A stretch of 64,000 nt of DNA from Oscillibacter sp. Its GTDB lineage: Bacteria; Bacillota; Clostridia; Oscillospirales; Oscillospiraceae. The stretch lies in NCBI GenBank assembly GCA_003539495.1, contig DPPB01000013.1, positions 1 through 64,000 on the forward strand. Reading direction: 5' to 3'. Under the pieces are notes generated by a model. The model was not told the origin of the DNA, did no database searches, and saw only the letters and a list, made by a program, of their open reading frames with translations. Shown here one piece after another: positions 16,693-25,005 of the stretch. Both the position numbers and the translations under genes were made by a program. Positions within the stretch are counted from its first letter, which is position 1. Each line of letters opens with the position of its first letter.

Positions 16693-18135
16693 ATGGAAGA
16701 AAGAAAAGGCTTTGGATCCAATTTTGGATTTCTGATGGCCGCCGTTGGTTCGGCAGTCGGCCTGGGTAACATCTGGGGTTTCCCCAACAAGATGGGTGCA
16801 AACGGCGGATTTACCTTCCTCGTTATTTATCTGATCCTGGCGGCCTGCTGCGGCATCATCGTCATGGTGGGCGAACTGGCTCTGGGCCGTAAGACAGGCC
16901 GCGGCGCCGTGGGTGCGTATCAGGTCCTGTCCAAGAAGTTCAAGTGGCTGGGCTGGCTGGGCATTCTGTCTGCCTTCCTGATCCTGTTCTTCTACTGCGC
17001 TCTGGGCGGCTACTGCATCAAGTATGTGGTGCTGAATGTGGGCGATCTGTTCGGTGCCAGCTTCGGCTCCAACGGCCTGGACGGTGCCGGTGTGTTCGGT
17101 GCCTTCATGGGCAACCAGATGGAGGCCGTGATCTACGGCCTGATCTTCGTCCTGCTGACCATGATCATCGTCATGGGCGGCATCGGCGGCGGTATCGAGA
17201 AGGTCTGCTCCGTGGGTATGCCCGCTCTGTTCATCATCCTGCTCATCTGCATCATCCGCGCCTGCACCCTGCCCGGCGCTGTGGACGGCCTGAAGTATAT
17301 GTTCGTTCCCGGCTGGGCTCTGGAGAACGGTGTCATTAAGGAAGCACCTGACTTCCTCACCGTCCTGGCTACCGCCGGCGGCCAGATGTTCTTCTCCCTG
17401 TCTCTGGGCATGGGCGCCATGATCACCTACGGCTCCTACCTGCATAAAAAGGAAAACATCGAGAAGAACGCTCTGCTCATCGTTATCATGGATACTCTGG
17501 TGGCCCTGATGGCCGGTCTGTGCGTTATCCCCGGCCGTTTCGCCCTGGACCCCACCGGCGCTCTGGGCGGCCCGTCCCTGCTGTTTGTGACCATGCAGAA
17601 TGTGTTCCACAAAATGCCCCTGGGCGCTCTGTTCGGCATCCTGTTCTATCTGCTGGTGGTGTTTGCCGCCATCTCCTCCTCCATCTCTCTGCTGGAGGTC
17701 ATCGTGGCCCACTTCTGCGATAAGGCCCGTGACGCCGGCAAGGGCGATAAGCGCAAGGTCTATTCCCTCATCGCTGCCGTATTCGTTGGCCTGGGCTGCA
17801 TCCTCATCTGCGTGGATTCTCTGGGCGGCGCCGGCATCTCTCCCTTCAACATTCTGGGCATCGAAAAGGATGTCAACGGCAATCTGCCCACATGGTGTGA
17901 CTGCTGGCTGGACTTCTTCGACTGCATCTCTGAGGGCATCCTCATGCCGCTGGGCGCGCTGCTCATGTGCCTGTGTATCGGCTGGGAGCTGGGCCCCAAG
18001 ATGGTGGACGACGAGTGCTGCCTGGAGGGTCAGAGCTTCAAGATGAAGGGCTTCTTCAACATCTGCGTCAAGTTCATCACCCCCCTGTGCATGATCCTGG
18101 TGCTGTACGGCCAGATCAAGGAATTCTTCTTTTAA
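16693..18135 (+). CDS. Sodium-dependent transporter, neurotransmitter:sodium symporter (SNF) family
   Basis: 480 residues from ATG 16693 behind AAAGGAG. The first helix carries AAVGSAVGLGNIWGFPNKMG, the unwound TM1 Na+/substrate site signature of LeuT-type symporters, and GGFTFLVIYLI follows as TM2. About 11-12 membrane segments are visible. Bacterial members take up amino acids with Na+, often Trp, Tyr, Leu or Ala; the substrate is not evident. It precedes two NhaC antiporters, so this segment is a run of Na+-coupled carriers. Confidence 0.92.
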   Translation: MEERKGFGSNFGFLMAAVGSAVGLGNIWGFPNKMGANGGFTFLVIYLILAACCGIIVMVGELALGRKTGRGAVGAYQVLSKKFKWLGWLGILSAFLILFFYCALGGYCIKYVVLNVGDLFGASFGSNGLDGAGVFGAFMGNQMEAVIYGLIFVLLTMIIVMGGIGGGIEKVCSVGMPALFIILLICIIRACTLPGAVDGLKYMFVPGWALENGVIKEAPDFLTVLATAGGQMFFSLSLGMGAMITYGSYLHKKENIEKNALLIVIMDTLVALMAGLCVIPGRFALDPTGALGGPSLLFVTMQNVFHKMPLGALFGILFYLLVVFAAISSSISLLEVIVAHFCDKARDAGKGDKRKVYSLIAAVFVGLGCILICVDSLGGAGISPFNILGIEKDVNGNLPTWCDCWLDFFDCISEGILMPLGALLMCLCIGWELGPKMVDDECCLEGQSFKMKGFFNICVKFITPLCMILVLYGQIKEFFF

Positions 18136-18205
18136 GTCAACGCAAATATCAAATATAATATAGAAGGTGTCTCGCCGCGCCGTAAGCGCAGAAGACTCAT
18201 ACATA

Positions 18206-18233
18206 AAACGCCGGGGCTATCCCCGGCGTTTTT
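18206..18233 (+). terminator. Terminator of the sodium symporter gene
   Basis: AAACGCCGGGG-CTAT-CCCCGGCGTTTTTG, 8-bp GC stem with T5. Confidence 0.9.
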
Positions 18234-18521
18234 GCGCCTGCGCAAAGGGCAAATACATTCCAGAAGGGCCGATGGTGCAGCGGATGTGGAAGCGGCCCGT
18301 GATGGCAACCCGCACCCTGTCCGCTGCAGCCTTTTGGCGTGGGGGAAGGTGACTTAAAAGACGGTCAATTCATCAGCCTCGGGATCAAGTTTCCTCTTCA
18401 ATTTAGTCTCTCCGGAAAGAAATATTCCGCCAGCACCCCCATTATTTTCAAAAATTTTTCGTCAAAAAAGAAAAAATGGAGTTCACAATTTGTTAAAAAA
18501 ATGGAATCGTATGACAAGAAC

Positions 18522-18550
18522 TTGACAATATATGATTGGGCGCATAATAT
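18522..18550 (+). promoter_or_regulatory. Promoter of the first nhaC-type gene
   Basis: TTGACA (18522-18527), 17-bp spacer, TAATAT (18545-18550). The rest of the 18234-18521 gap is AT-rich and shows no ORF with support. Confidence 0.8.
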
Positions 18551-18587
18551 AGAAAATACCAAAACTTGAGGAGGTAAATCACTCACT

Positions 18588-20273
18588 ATGGAAAAGAAAA
18601 GCACCAAGATAGCGTATTTTATTGCGCTGGCGGTCGTGATTGTCGCTCTGATCATCGCTAAGGTGAGCAACGACGGTTCCGGCTTTGTGGCCACCGGTTG
18701 GGCCCTGTTCCCCCCTGTGGTCGCCATTGCTCTGGCCCTCATCAGCAAGGAAGTGTATTCCTCTCTGTTCCTGGGCTGCCTGGTCGGCGCACTGTTGCTG
18801 GCTGATTTCAGCCCCTGGCAGACCGTTGTGAACTTCATCGGCGCTGGCGAGGGTGTTGGCATGATCAACGCCATCGACATCTCCATCCTGATCTTCCTGG
18901 TTATCCTGGGCATCATGGTGGACCTGATGAACAAGGCCGGCGGCTCCGCTGCTTTCGGCCGCTGGGCTTCCAAGTCCGTTAAGACCCGCTCCGGCGCGCA
19001 GCTGATGACCATGCTCCTGGGCGTGCTGATCTTCATCGATGACTATTTCAACTGCCTGACCGTGGGCGCCGTTATGCGTCCCGTCACCGAGAGCCATCAC
19101 ATCTCCCGGGCGAAGCTGGCCTACGTCATTGACGCTACCGCCGCTCCCGTGTGCATGCTGGCCCCTGTGTCCTCCTGGGCTGCTGCTGTTGCATCCTATG
19201 TGCCCGATGGCTTCCCCGGCTCCCGTATCAGCATGTTCCTGAGCCAGATCCCCTTCAACTATTACTGCATTCTGACTCTGGTGATGGTCATCGTCACCTC
19301 CCTGCTGAACATTGACTACGGCCCCATGCTGAAGCATGAGTACAATGCCCAGGTCAAGGGCGATCTGTTCACCACCCCCGAGCGTCCCTTCGCCGGTGCG
19401 GATGACTATGAGGAAGGCGCCAAGCACTCCTCCGTTCTGGACCTGCTGCTCCCCGTCATCGTTCTGATTGCCCTGTGCATCGTTGGCCTGATTTGGACCG
19501 GCGGTATGTGGGATGCCGAGAGCGATAACTACGGCAACTTCATCATGTCCTTCTCCGATGCCACTGCCGGTACTGGTCTGTGCCTGGGCTCCATCGTGGC
19601 TATCGTGGTGACCTTTATTTATTACTGGCTGCGCGGCCTTATCTCCTTCAACAAGTCCATGGAGTCCATCCCCAACGGCTTTATTCAGATGATCTCCCCC
19701 ATCCTGATCCTCTGCTTCGCCTGGACCCTGTGCGGCCTGTGCCGTGACGACGGTCTGCAGGTTGGCACCTTCGTTGAGGGCGTCATGGCTGGCACCGGCA
19801 GCCTTGCCAAGTTCCTGCCCTGCGTTATCTTCATCGTGGCCTGCTTCATCGGCTTCGCCACCGGTACCTCCTGGGGCACCATCGGCATCATGGTCCCGCT
19901 GGTCTGCGCCGTGTTCGATTGGAATTCCCAGGTGACCCTGCTGTCCATCGGCCTGGCTGCTTCCTGCGCCGGCGGCGTGTGCGGCGACCACCTGTCCCCC
20001 ATCTCCGATACTACCATCATGGCTTCTGCCGGTGCGCACTGCTTCCACCTGAACCATGTGTCCACCCAGATTCCCTACGGCGTGACCGTGGCTGCCGTTT
20101 CCTTCGTCAGCTTCCTTATCGCCGGTCTGCTGCAGAACGTTGTGATCTGCATGATCATTGCCGTGGTTCTGATGATCGCTACCCTGCTGGTCATCAAGGC
20201 TATCGTTGCCAAGAAGCACGCCGGTATCTTCAAGGAAATGGCTGAGGCCAACAAGGCCATGGCCGGCAAGTAA
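18588..20273 (+). CDS. nhaC: NhaC-type Na+/H+ antiporter, copy 1
   Basis: 561 residues with about 12-13 membrane segments. Sequence such as FIDDYFNCLTVGAVMRP, the SSWAAAVASYV stretch and FATGTSWGTIGIMVP matches the NhaC superfamily, which exchanges Na+ for H+ or, in some members, amino or organic acids. Start behind GGAGG with the same 5' sequence CCAAAACTTGAGGAGGTAAA as copy 2. The two proteins differ at only about 20-25 positions. Codon use is very regular (GGC, GTC, CTG, TCC), suggesting high expression. Substrate is not certain. Confidence 0.9.
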   Translation: MEKKSTKIAYFIALAVVIVALIIAKVSNDGSGFVATGWALFPPVVAIALALISKEVYSSLFLGCLVGALLLADFSPWQTVVNFIGAGEGVGMINAIDISILIFLVILGIMVDLMNKAGGSAAFGRWASKSVKTRSGAQLMTMLLGVLIFIDDYFNCLTVGAVMRPVTESHHISRAKLAYVIDATAAPVCMLAPVSSWAAAVASYVPDGFPGSRISMFLSQIPFNYYCILTLVMVIVTSLLNIDYGPMLKHEYNAQVKGDLFTTPERPFAGADDYEEGAKHSSVLDLLLPVIVLIALCIVGLIWTGGMWDAESDNYGNFIMSFSDATAGTGLCLGSIVAIVVTFIYYWLRGLISFNKSMESIPNGFIQMISPILILCFAWTLCGLCRDDGLQVGTFVEGVMAGTGSLAKFLPCVIFIVACFIGFATGTSWGTIGIMVPLVCAVFDWNSQVTLLSIGLAASCAGGVCGDHLSPISDTTIMASAGAHCFHLNHVSTQIPYGVTVAAVSFVSFLIAGLLQNVVICMIIAVVLMIATLLVIKAIVAKKHAGIFKEMAEANKAMAGK

Positions 20274-20301
20274 GATATAGTCTGTCTACATACTTACAGC
20301 A

Positions 20302-20330
20302 AAAAGAGACGCCCTCGGGCGTCTCTTTTT
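20302..20330 (+). terminator. Terminator of nhaC copy 1
   Basis: GAGACGCCC-TC-GGGCGTCTCTTTTT. The sequence from the stop codon through the stem is identical to that after copy 2, showing that the duplication included the 3' end. Confidence 0.9.
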
Positions 20331-20613
20331 CATGCTGCTTTATGATTTCTTGATACGACAAAGGAACTCGGTAAGCGAAATATAGATAATTATGACAGCG
20401 AGAGGAACCCTATATTTTTCTTTTAAAGAAAAATATGCCCGTTTAATTGCTGTTAAGGAACACAAAAAAGCAGCAGGATTAGGCATAAAGAACACGTTAA
20501 AACAACTGCAAATGCTGCAAAAAAGGCATAAAAATGACAGTTTTTTGTCAAATTAAGCAAAAAGAGGATTCATAATTTGTTCAAAATTGAGGGCAAAAGG
20601 CGGAAACGAAATG

Positions 20614-20642
20614 TTGACAAGTTGATCGATTCAGGTTAGGAT
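20614..20642 (+). promoter_or_regulatory. Promoter of the second nhaC-type gene
   Basis: TTGACA (20614-20619), 17-bp spacer, TAGGAT (20637-20642). The -10 and spacer differ from copy 1, so the two genes may be expressed differently. The 20331-20613 stretch is AT-rich with no gene. Confidence 0.7.
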
Positions 20643-20678
20643 GAAAGCACCAAAACTTGAGGAGGTAAATCACTCATT

Positions 20679-22364
20679 ATGGAAAAGAAAAGTACCAAGA
20701 TAGCGTATTTTATTGCGCTGGCGGTCGTGATTGTCGCTCTGATCATCGCTAAGGTGGCCAACGACGGTTCCGGCTTTGTGGCCACCGGTTGGGCCTTGTT
20801 CCCCCCTGTGGTCGCCATTGCTCTGGCCCTCATCAGCAAAGAAGTGTATTCCTCTCTGTTCCTGGGCTGCCTGGTCGGCGCACTGCTGCTGGCTGACTTC
20901 AGCCCCTGGCAGACCGTCGTAAACTTCATCGGCGCCGGCGAGGGTGTTGGCATGATCAACGCCATCGACATCTCCATCCTGATCTTCCTGGTTATCCTGG
21001 GTATCATGGTGGACCTGATGAACAAGGCCGGCGGCTCCGCTGCTTTCGGCCGCTGGGCAACCAAGGCGGTTAAGACCCGCTCCGGCGCGCAGCTGATGAC
21101 CATGCTCCTGGGCGTGCTGATCTTCATCGACGACTATTTCAACTGCCTGACCGTGGGCGCCGTTATGCGTCCCGTCACCGAGAGCCATCACATCTCCCGG
21201 GCGAAGCTGGCCTACATCATTGACGCTACCGCCGCTCCCGTGTGCATGCTGGCCCCTGTGTCCTCCTGGGCTGCTGCCGTTGCATCCTATGTGCCCGATG
21301 GCTTCCCCGGCTCCCGCATCAGCATGTTCCTGAGCCAGATTCCCTGGAACTATTACTGCATCCTGACTCTGGTGATGGTCATCGTCACCTCTGTGCTGAA
21401 CATTGACTACGGCCCCATGCTGAAGCATGAGTACAATGCCCAGGTCAAGGGCGATCTGTTCACCACTCCCGAGCGTCCCTTCGCCGGTGCGGATGACTAT
21501 GAGGAAGGCGCCAAGCACTCCTCCATCCTGGACCTGCTGCTCCCCGTCATCGTTCTGATTGCCCTGTGCATCGTTGGCCTGATCTGGACCGGCGGTATGT
21601 GGGATGCCGAGAGCGATAACTATGGCAACTTCATCATGTCCTTCTCCGATGCCGCTGCCGGTACCGGTCTGTGCCTGGGCTCCATCGTGGCTCTGGTATT
21701 CACCTTCATTTATTACTGGCTGCGTGGTCTCATCAAGTTCGAGAAGTCCATGGAGTCCATCCCCAACGGCTTTATTCAGATGATCTCCCCCATCCTGATC
21801 CTCTGCTTCGCCTGGACCCTGTGCGGCCTGTGCCGTGACGACGGTCTGCAGGTTGGCACCTTCGTTGAGGGCGTCATGGCTGGCACCGGCAGCCTTGCCA
21901 AGTTCCTGCCCTGCGTTATCTTCATCGTGGCCTGCTTCATCGGCTTCGCCACCGGTACCTCCTGGGGCACCATCGGCATCATGGTCCCGCTGGTCTGCGC
22001 TGTGTTCGATTGGAACTCCCAGATCACCCTGCTGTCCATCGGCCTGGCAGCTTCCTGCGCCGGCGGCGTGTGCGGCGACCACCTGTCCCCCATCTCCGAT
22101 ACCACCATCATGGCTTCTGCCGGTGCGCACTGCTTCCACCTGAACCATGTGTCCACCCAGCTGCCCTACGGCGTGACCGTGGCTGCCGTTTCCTTCGTCA
22201 GCTTCCTTATCGCCGGCCTGGTGCAGAACGTTGTGATCTGCATGATCATTGGTGTGGTTCTGATGATCGCTACCCTGCTGGTCATCAAGGCTATCGTTGC
22301 CAAGAAGCACGCCGGTATCTTCAAGGAAATGGCTGAGGCCAACAAGGCCATGGCCGGCAAGTAA
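20679..22364 (+). CDS. nhaC: NhaC-type Na+/H+ antiporter, copy 2
   Basis: 561 residues, a near-identical tandem paralogue of the gene at 18588 (first residues, stop and 3' flank match). Differences cluster in a few places: AKVSNDG to AKVANDG, RWASKSV to RWATKAV, IPFNYY to IPWNYY, LISFNKS to LIKFEKS and IAGLLQ to IAGLVQ, mostly in loops. Their separate promoters and independent AT-rich leaders suggest that regulation, more than transport chemistry, has diverged. Gene conversion would explain the high identity. Confidence 0.9.
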   Translation: MEKKSTKIAYFIALAVVIVALIIAKVANDGSGFVATGWALFPPVVAIALALISKEVYSSLFLGCLVGALLLADFSPWQTVVNFIGAGEGVGMINAIDISILIFLVILGIMVDLMNKAGGSAAFGRWATKAVKTRSGAQLMTMLLGVLIFIDDYFNCLTVGAVMRPVTESHHISRAKLAYIIDATAAPVCMLAPVSSWAAAVASYVPDGFPGSRISMFLSQIPWNYYCILTLVMVIVTSVLNIDYGPMLKHEYNAQVKGDLFTTPERPFAGADDYEEGAKHSSILDLLLPVIVLIALCIVGLIWTGGMWDAESDNYGNFIMSFSDAAAGTGLCLGSIVALVFTFIYYWLRGLIKFEKSMESIPNGFIQMISPILILCFAWTLCGLCRDDGLQVGTFVEGVMAGTGSLAKFLPCVIFIVACFIGFATGTSWGTIGIMVPLVCAVFDWNSQITLLSIGLAASCAGGVCGDHLSPISDTTIMASAGAHCFHLNHVSTQLPYGVTVAAVSFVSFLIAGLVQNVVICMIIGVVLMIATLLVIKAIVAKKHAGIFKEMAEANKAMAGK

Positions 22365-22395
22365 GATATAGTCTGTCTACATACTTACAGCAAAA

Positions 22396-22423
22396 AGAGA
22401 CGCCCTCGGGCGTCTCTTTTTTT
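22396..22423 (+). terminator. Terminator of nhaC copy 2
   Basis: Same stem as at 20302, followed by T8 that runs directly into repeat copy B. Confidence 0.9.
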
Positions 22424-22605
22424 ACTGGCAAAAATTCCTGCAGAATTTTCTGCCAAAGGGATTTGCGGTCTGCTGCGCACGTAATTTTGCCGCAAGTGAC
22501 AAAATTTCACACTGGCTGTCTGAGAGGTATTTTTCCCCCACACACATGTCGCAGTGAAAAGTGATTTGAATTTTTTGCCGCCTGCGGGCGGCAAACTTTG
22601 CGAGG
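22424..22605 (-). repeat. Four-hairpin dispersed repeat, copy B
   Basis: Inverse orientation to copy A, starting ACTGGC and ending TTTGCGAGG. Stems: TGGCA.AAATTC-CTGCA-GAATTTT.TGCCA; ATTTTG...CAAAAT; TTTTCCCCC...GTGAAAA; TTTGCCGCC/TGCG/GGCGGCAAA. One end touches the nhaC terminator. The remaining 22606-22811 stretch holds no gene that I can support. Confidence 0.85.
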
Positions 22606-22811
22606 ATTTTGGGGGTGTATATGCGTAATGTATGTGTATACGGTATGCCACATCCAACCACACCTCTTGTAAACCATCCATAGGGGCCGATGGCCCTGTT
22701 GCGGCGCCCCAAATTTCCGCGCTGCCTTACGGCGAACGCTTGAAATTTTGACCGCGGCCCCTCGCTCATCTCACTTCTTCTGCCACTGGCAGCGGCAACC
22801 CGCATCCCCAC

Positions 22812-22845
22812 GAAAAAAGGGCGGTGCGCAAATGCGCACCACCCT
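22812..22845 (-). terminator. Terminator of the 22859 gene
   Basis: On the minus strand GGTGGTGCGCA-TT-TGCGCACCGCCC followed by TTTTTTCG. Confidence 0.85.
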
Positions 22846-22858
22846 CTGCCGTTTCAAA

Positions 22859-23275
22859 TCAAAACATCTTTTTCACATATTGGTCGTATTTGCTGGCGTT
22901 CATGACACTCTGGTAGGTATTCTTAAAGCGGGAAACGGTGAGGCTGTTGAACTCCAGGATCTGCCGGTACTTCAGGGCCCCGGCGATGGCTGCGATACCG
23001 CAGCTGAAATAGCCGTAAGGGGCTGTCCGGGCGGCAACGGCTATCAGTGCGCCCACCAAAATCACCGAGATAACCACTCCGGCAATCTGCTTTTTCGGCT
23101 GAAGCAGGCGCCGATCCGCCTCCGTGATAACGCCCTCCTCGACCATGGTCTTGGCTAACCGAGCCTGCACAGTGAAGGTGGAGATGGCATTGAGCACACA
23201 GGGGGCCGCCACAAAGAAGGTAAATAGGGCCAAAAAAGCCTGCACAATAAAAATGGAAATACTGCTTTCGTTCAA
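22859..23275 (-). CDS. Small membrane protein of unknown function
   Basis: 138 residues, starting behind TAGGAGGAAATTCC. Three membrane segments are visible (about residues 6-30, 66-84 and 86-100) with a basic C-terminal tail. I do not recognise the family. It is monocistronic or shares a transcript with the racemase gene upstream on the same strand (about 57 bp apart). No motif indicates catalysis. Confidence 0.6.
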   Translation of the reverse strand: MNESSISIFIVQAFLALFTFFVAAPCVLNAISTFTVQARLAKTMVEEGVITEADRRLLQPKKQIAGVVISVILVGALIAVAARTAPYGYFSCGIAAIAGALKYRQILEFNSLTVSRFKNTYQSVMNASKYDQYVKKMF

Positions 23276-23332
23276 TGGAATTTCCTCCTAAAAAATTTTT
23301 CATGGTATCCTATATGCGAAACGGCCATACCG

Positions 23333-24430
23333 TCAAGCGTCGGTGTAAACGATGGACACATCACTCCGTCCGGTGGCGTACAGCATGTGGCCGTAGCTTA
23401 GGTCAAAGCCCACGATGTTGCCTACCTGCAGCACCCGCGGGCAATCCTCTACATCCACAATGCAGTGGTCGGAGGAGCCGCCGATAATAGTCATGCCCGG
23501 CTCCCGGCAAATAAGGCTCTCCAAATCGCCTGCATCCGCCCGGCCGAAGGCCACCAGACCCCGCAGCCGTGTGCCCCGGTCTACATAGGTGGGGCGGCGA
23601 CCGAAGGCATCGATCATGGTCTCGCCCACAGGGTAGGTGGGCTTTTTTCGCAGCTCGACAATTTCGCCCTCCAGGTATATGGTGCCGCGCTGCAGGTAGT
23701 CCATGTCGGGGATGCCCCAATCCACCTGCAGATCCTTGGCCAGCAGCGCTGCCTCGCCGATACGCAGGTGATTGATGCCCGCAGGCATGGCGCCTCTATG
23801 CACCAGCGGGTAGCTGCTGGTGGCTCCGCCGGAGACGATCTCCAGCTTACGGCCGATCTGCTCCTCCACGGCCCGGGCGATGTCCACCAGCTGTCCCAAA
23901 TTGGCGGGGGTGGGGACAATGGAGCCATAGCAGCCCAGGTTTACCCCCACACCAGCCAGGATCAGGTGGGGCAGCTCCCACTCCACATGGCAGCAGGCAC
24001 GGATCATTTCCGCCTTGTCCCAAAAACCCTCCCGCAGATCGCCGAGATCTGCCATGAGGATGACCTTGTGAGTGAGGTTTTGTCTGGCGCAGACATTTTC
24101 CAGTGCATTCAGCGTGGAAACATCACTTTGCAGCGAATAATCCGCCAGGTGCGGCAGGCTCTCCAGCTCGCTCATGCCCGGCACACGCAGCAGCAGAAAG
24201 GGGCCGTCTACGCCTTCTCTGCGCCAAAGCTCTATCTGCTCCAGTCGGCTGGTGGCCAGCTGCGCCGCACCGCACTCTTTATAGAGCCGTGCAATCTCCG
24301 GCAGTCCGCCAACGCCCTTGATCACGCCGGCGACATTGATGCCGCAGGCCCTGCAGCGGGAAACGATTTGGGTGAAATTGTTGCGAAGCTTGTCCCGCCG
24401 GATCACCAGGCGGGGGAATTGTCTATCCAT
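23333..24430 (-). CDS. Alanine/ornithine racemase family PLP enzyme
   Basis: 365 residues from ATG 24430, preferred over ATG 24436 because GAGG is properly spaced. Fold-type III PLP enzyme: the lysine lies in VAGVIKGVGG (near residue 40), with SGGATSSYPL and NHLRIGEAAL in the phosphate-binding region. This resembles the YhfX/ornithine racemase group rather than canonical Alr, because the C-terminal beta domain is replaced by a shorter one (GRRPTYVDRGTRLRGLVAFG). Clostridial ornithine racemase makes D-ornithine for oxidative Stickland-type degradation; no ornithine pathway genes are nearby, so the substrate stays open. Confidence 0.85.
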   Translation of the reverse strand: MDRQFPRLVIRRDKLRNNFTQIVSRCRACGINVAGVIKGVGGLPEIARLYKECGAAQLATSRLEQIELWRREGVDGPFLLLRVPGMSELESLPHLADYSLQSDVSTLNALENVCARQNLTHKVILMADLGDLREGFWDKAEMIRACCHVEWELPHLILAGVGVNLGCYGSIVPTPANLGQLVDIARAVEEQIGRKLEIVSGGATSSYPLVHRGAMPAGINHLRIGEAALLAKDLQVDWGIPDMDYLQRGTIYLEGEIVELRKKPTYPVGETMIDAFGRRPTYVDRGTRLRGLVAFGRADAGDLESLICREPGMTIIGGSSDHCIVDVEDCPRVLQVGNIVGFDLSYGHMLYATGRSDVSIVYTDA

Positions 24431-24612
24431 GGCCATACCTCGACCTTTCAGAATCTTTGCAGATAAAATCAGTATACCACACTATGCGGGGAATTGCCAT
24501 TATTTTTTTCCTGTGCGCCCCTCAAAATGCGAAAAAACCTTGACCAATTCACAAAGAACAAGATGGTGTTTTTTTCTTTTTTAGAAAAAATGACAAAATC
24601 TAAAAAAACAGG

Positions 24613-24641
24613 TTGACAGATGTAGTGCATGGGTGTATTAT
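24613..24641 (+). promoter_or_regulatory. SigA-type promoter of the metQNI leader
   Basis: TTGACA (24613-24618), 17-bp spacer, TATTAT (24636-24641). Predicted start near 24648, giving a leader of about 355 nt before metQ. Confidence 0.85.
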
Positions 24642-24677
24642 GCCCACATCAGAAAACAAAGGAAAGGAGAAAGCAGC

Positions 24678-24785
24678 ATGAAGCGTTTTGTGAGCAGCAG
24701 CATGATGATGGAGATGTGCATGCCCATGTGCATGTGCATGTTTTCCTGCGCTCATAACAGCCATCTGCTTTCCCAAAATGCCTGA
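24678..24785 (+). CDS. Met/Cys-rich leader peptide upstream of metQNI
   Basis: 35 codons, ATG behind GGAAAGGAG. Nine of 35 residues are Met and four are Cys, with the run MMMEMCMPMCMCM between codons 9 and 21. An intrinsic terminator follows 35 nt after the stop. This is the layout of amino-acid attenuation leaders such as trpL or hisL: with charged tRNA-Met/tRNA-Cys scarce, ribosomes would stall in the run and prevent terminator formation. The downstream genes import methionine, matching the codons. No SAM riboswitch (S-box) is visible here. The attenuation mechanism is inference. Confidence 0.8.
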   Translation: MKRFVSSSMMMEMCMPMCMCMFSCAHNSHLLSQNA

Positions 24786-24819
24786 GCGGTTTTTTTGAAG
24801 CCGCAGGGTTCGCTTATCA

Positions 24820-24857
24820 CAGCGGGAAGTCACTTGGCTTCCCGCTGTTTTATTTTT
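24820..24857 (+). terminator. Attenuator terminator in the met leader
   Basis: CAGCGGGAAG-TCACTTGG-CTTCCCGCTG then TTTTATTTTT: 10-bp stem. Upstream TTTCCC (in CTGCTTTCCC) and GCCGC could pair with parts of the GCGGGAAG arm as an antiterminator. Folding has not been computed. Confidence 0.85.
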
Positions 24858-24875
24858 GCAAAGGAGGATAACCCC

Positions 24876-24941
24876 ATGAAAAAGCTTTACCGTCTTTACA
24901 CCACTGGCTGGCGAATGTGTCCTCCGGGCACGGACAGGTAA
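24876..24941 (+). CDS. Second small leader ORF (21 residues)
   Basis: ATG behind AAAGGAGG, 21 codons then TAA, between the attenuator and metQ. The peptide starts MKKLYRLYTTGW and ends MCPPGTDR. The ribosome site is stronger than that of most genes here, so translation is likely. It ends 64 nt before metQ. It may be a second control peptide (Pro-Pro within CPPG can slow ribosomes) or a translational coupler. I do not recognise the family. Confidence 0.6.
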   Translation: MKKLYRLYTTGWRMCPPGTDR

Positions 24942-25005
24942 AAAACAACCGAGAAGATATCCAAATCAATTCAATTTATTTAGAAATAAAAAGGAGAACA
25001 AAACC

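Noticed and set aside
16609..18204. 531-codon open frame antisense to the sodium symporter (and similar ones antisense to both nhaC genes)
   Set aside because: The product is a Gln/His/Asp-rich artefact of highly biased codons on the coding strand. The same false frame appears twice because the nhaC genes are duplicated.
24642..24870. SAM-I (S-box) or other SAM riboswitch before metQ
   Set aside because: No S-box conserved elements (GAGGGA, CAACC, K-turn) are present; the region is filled by the leader peptide ORF and one terminator.
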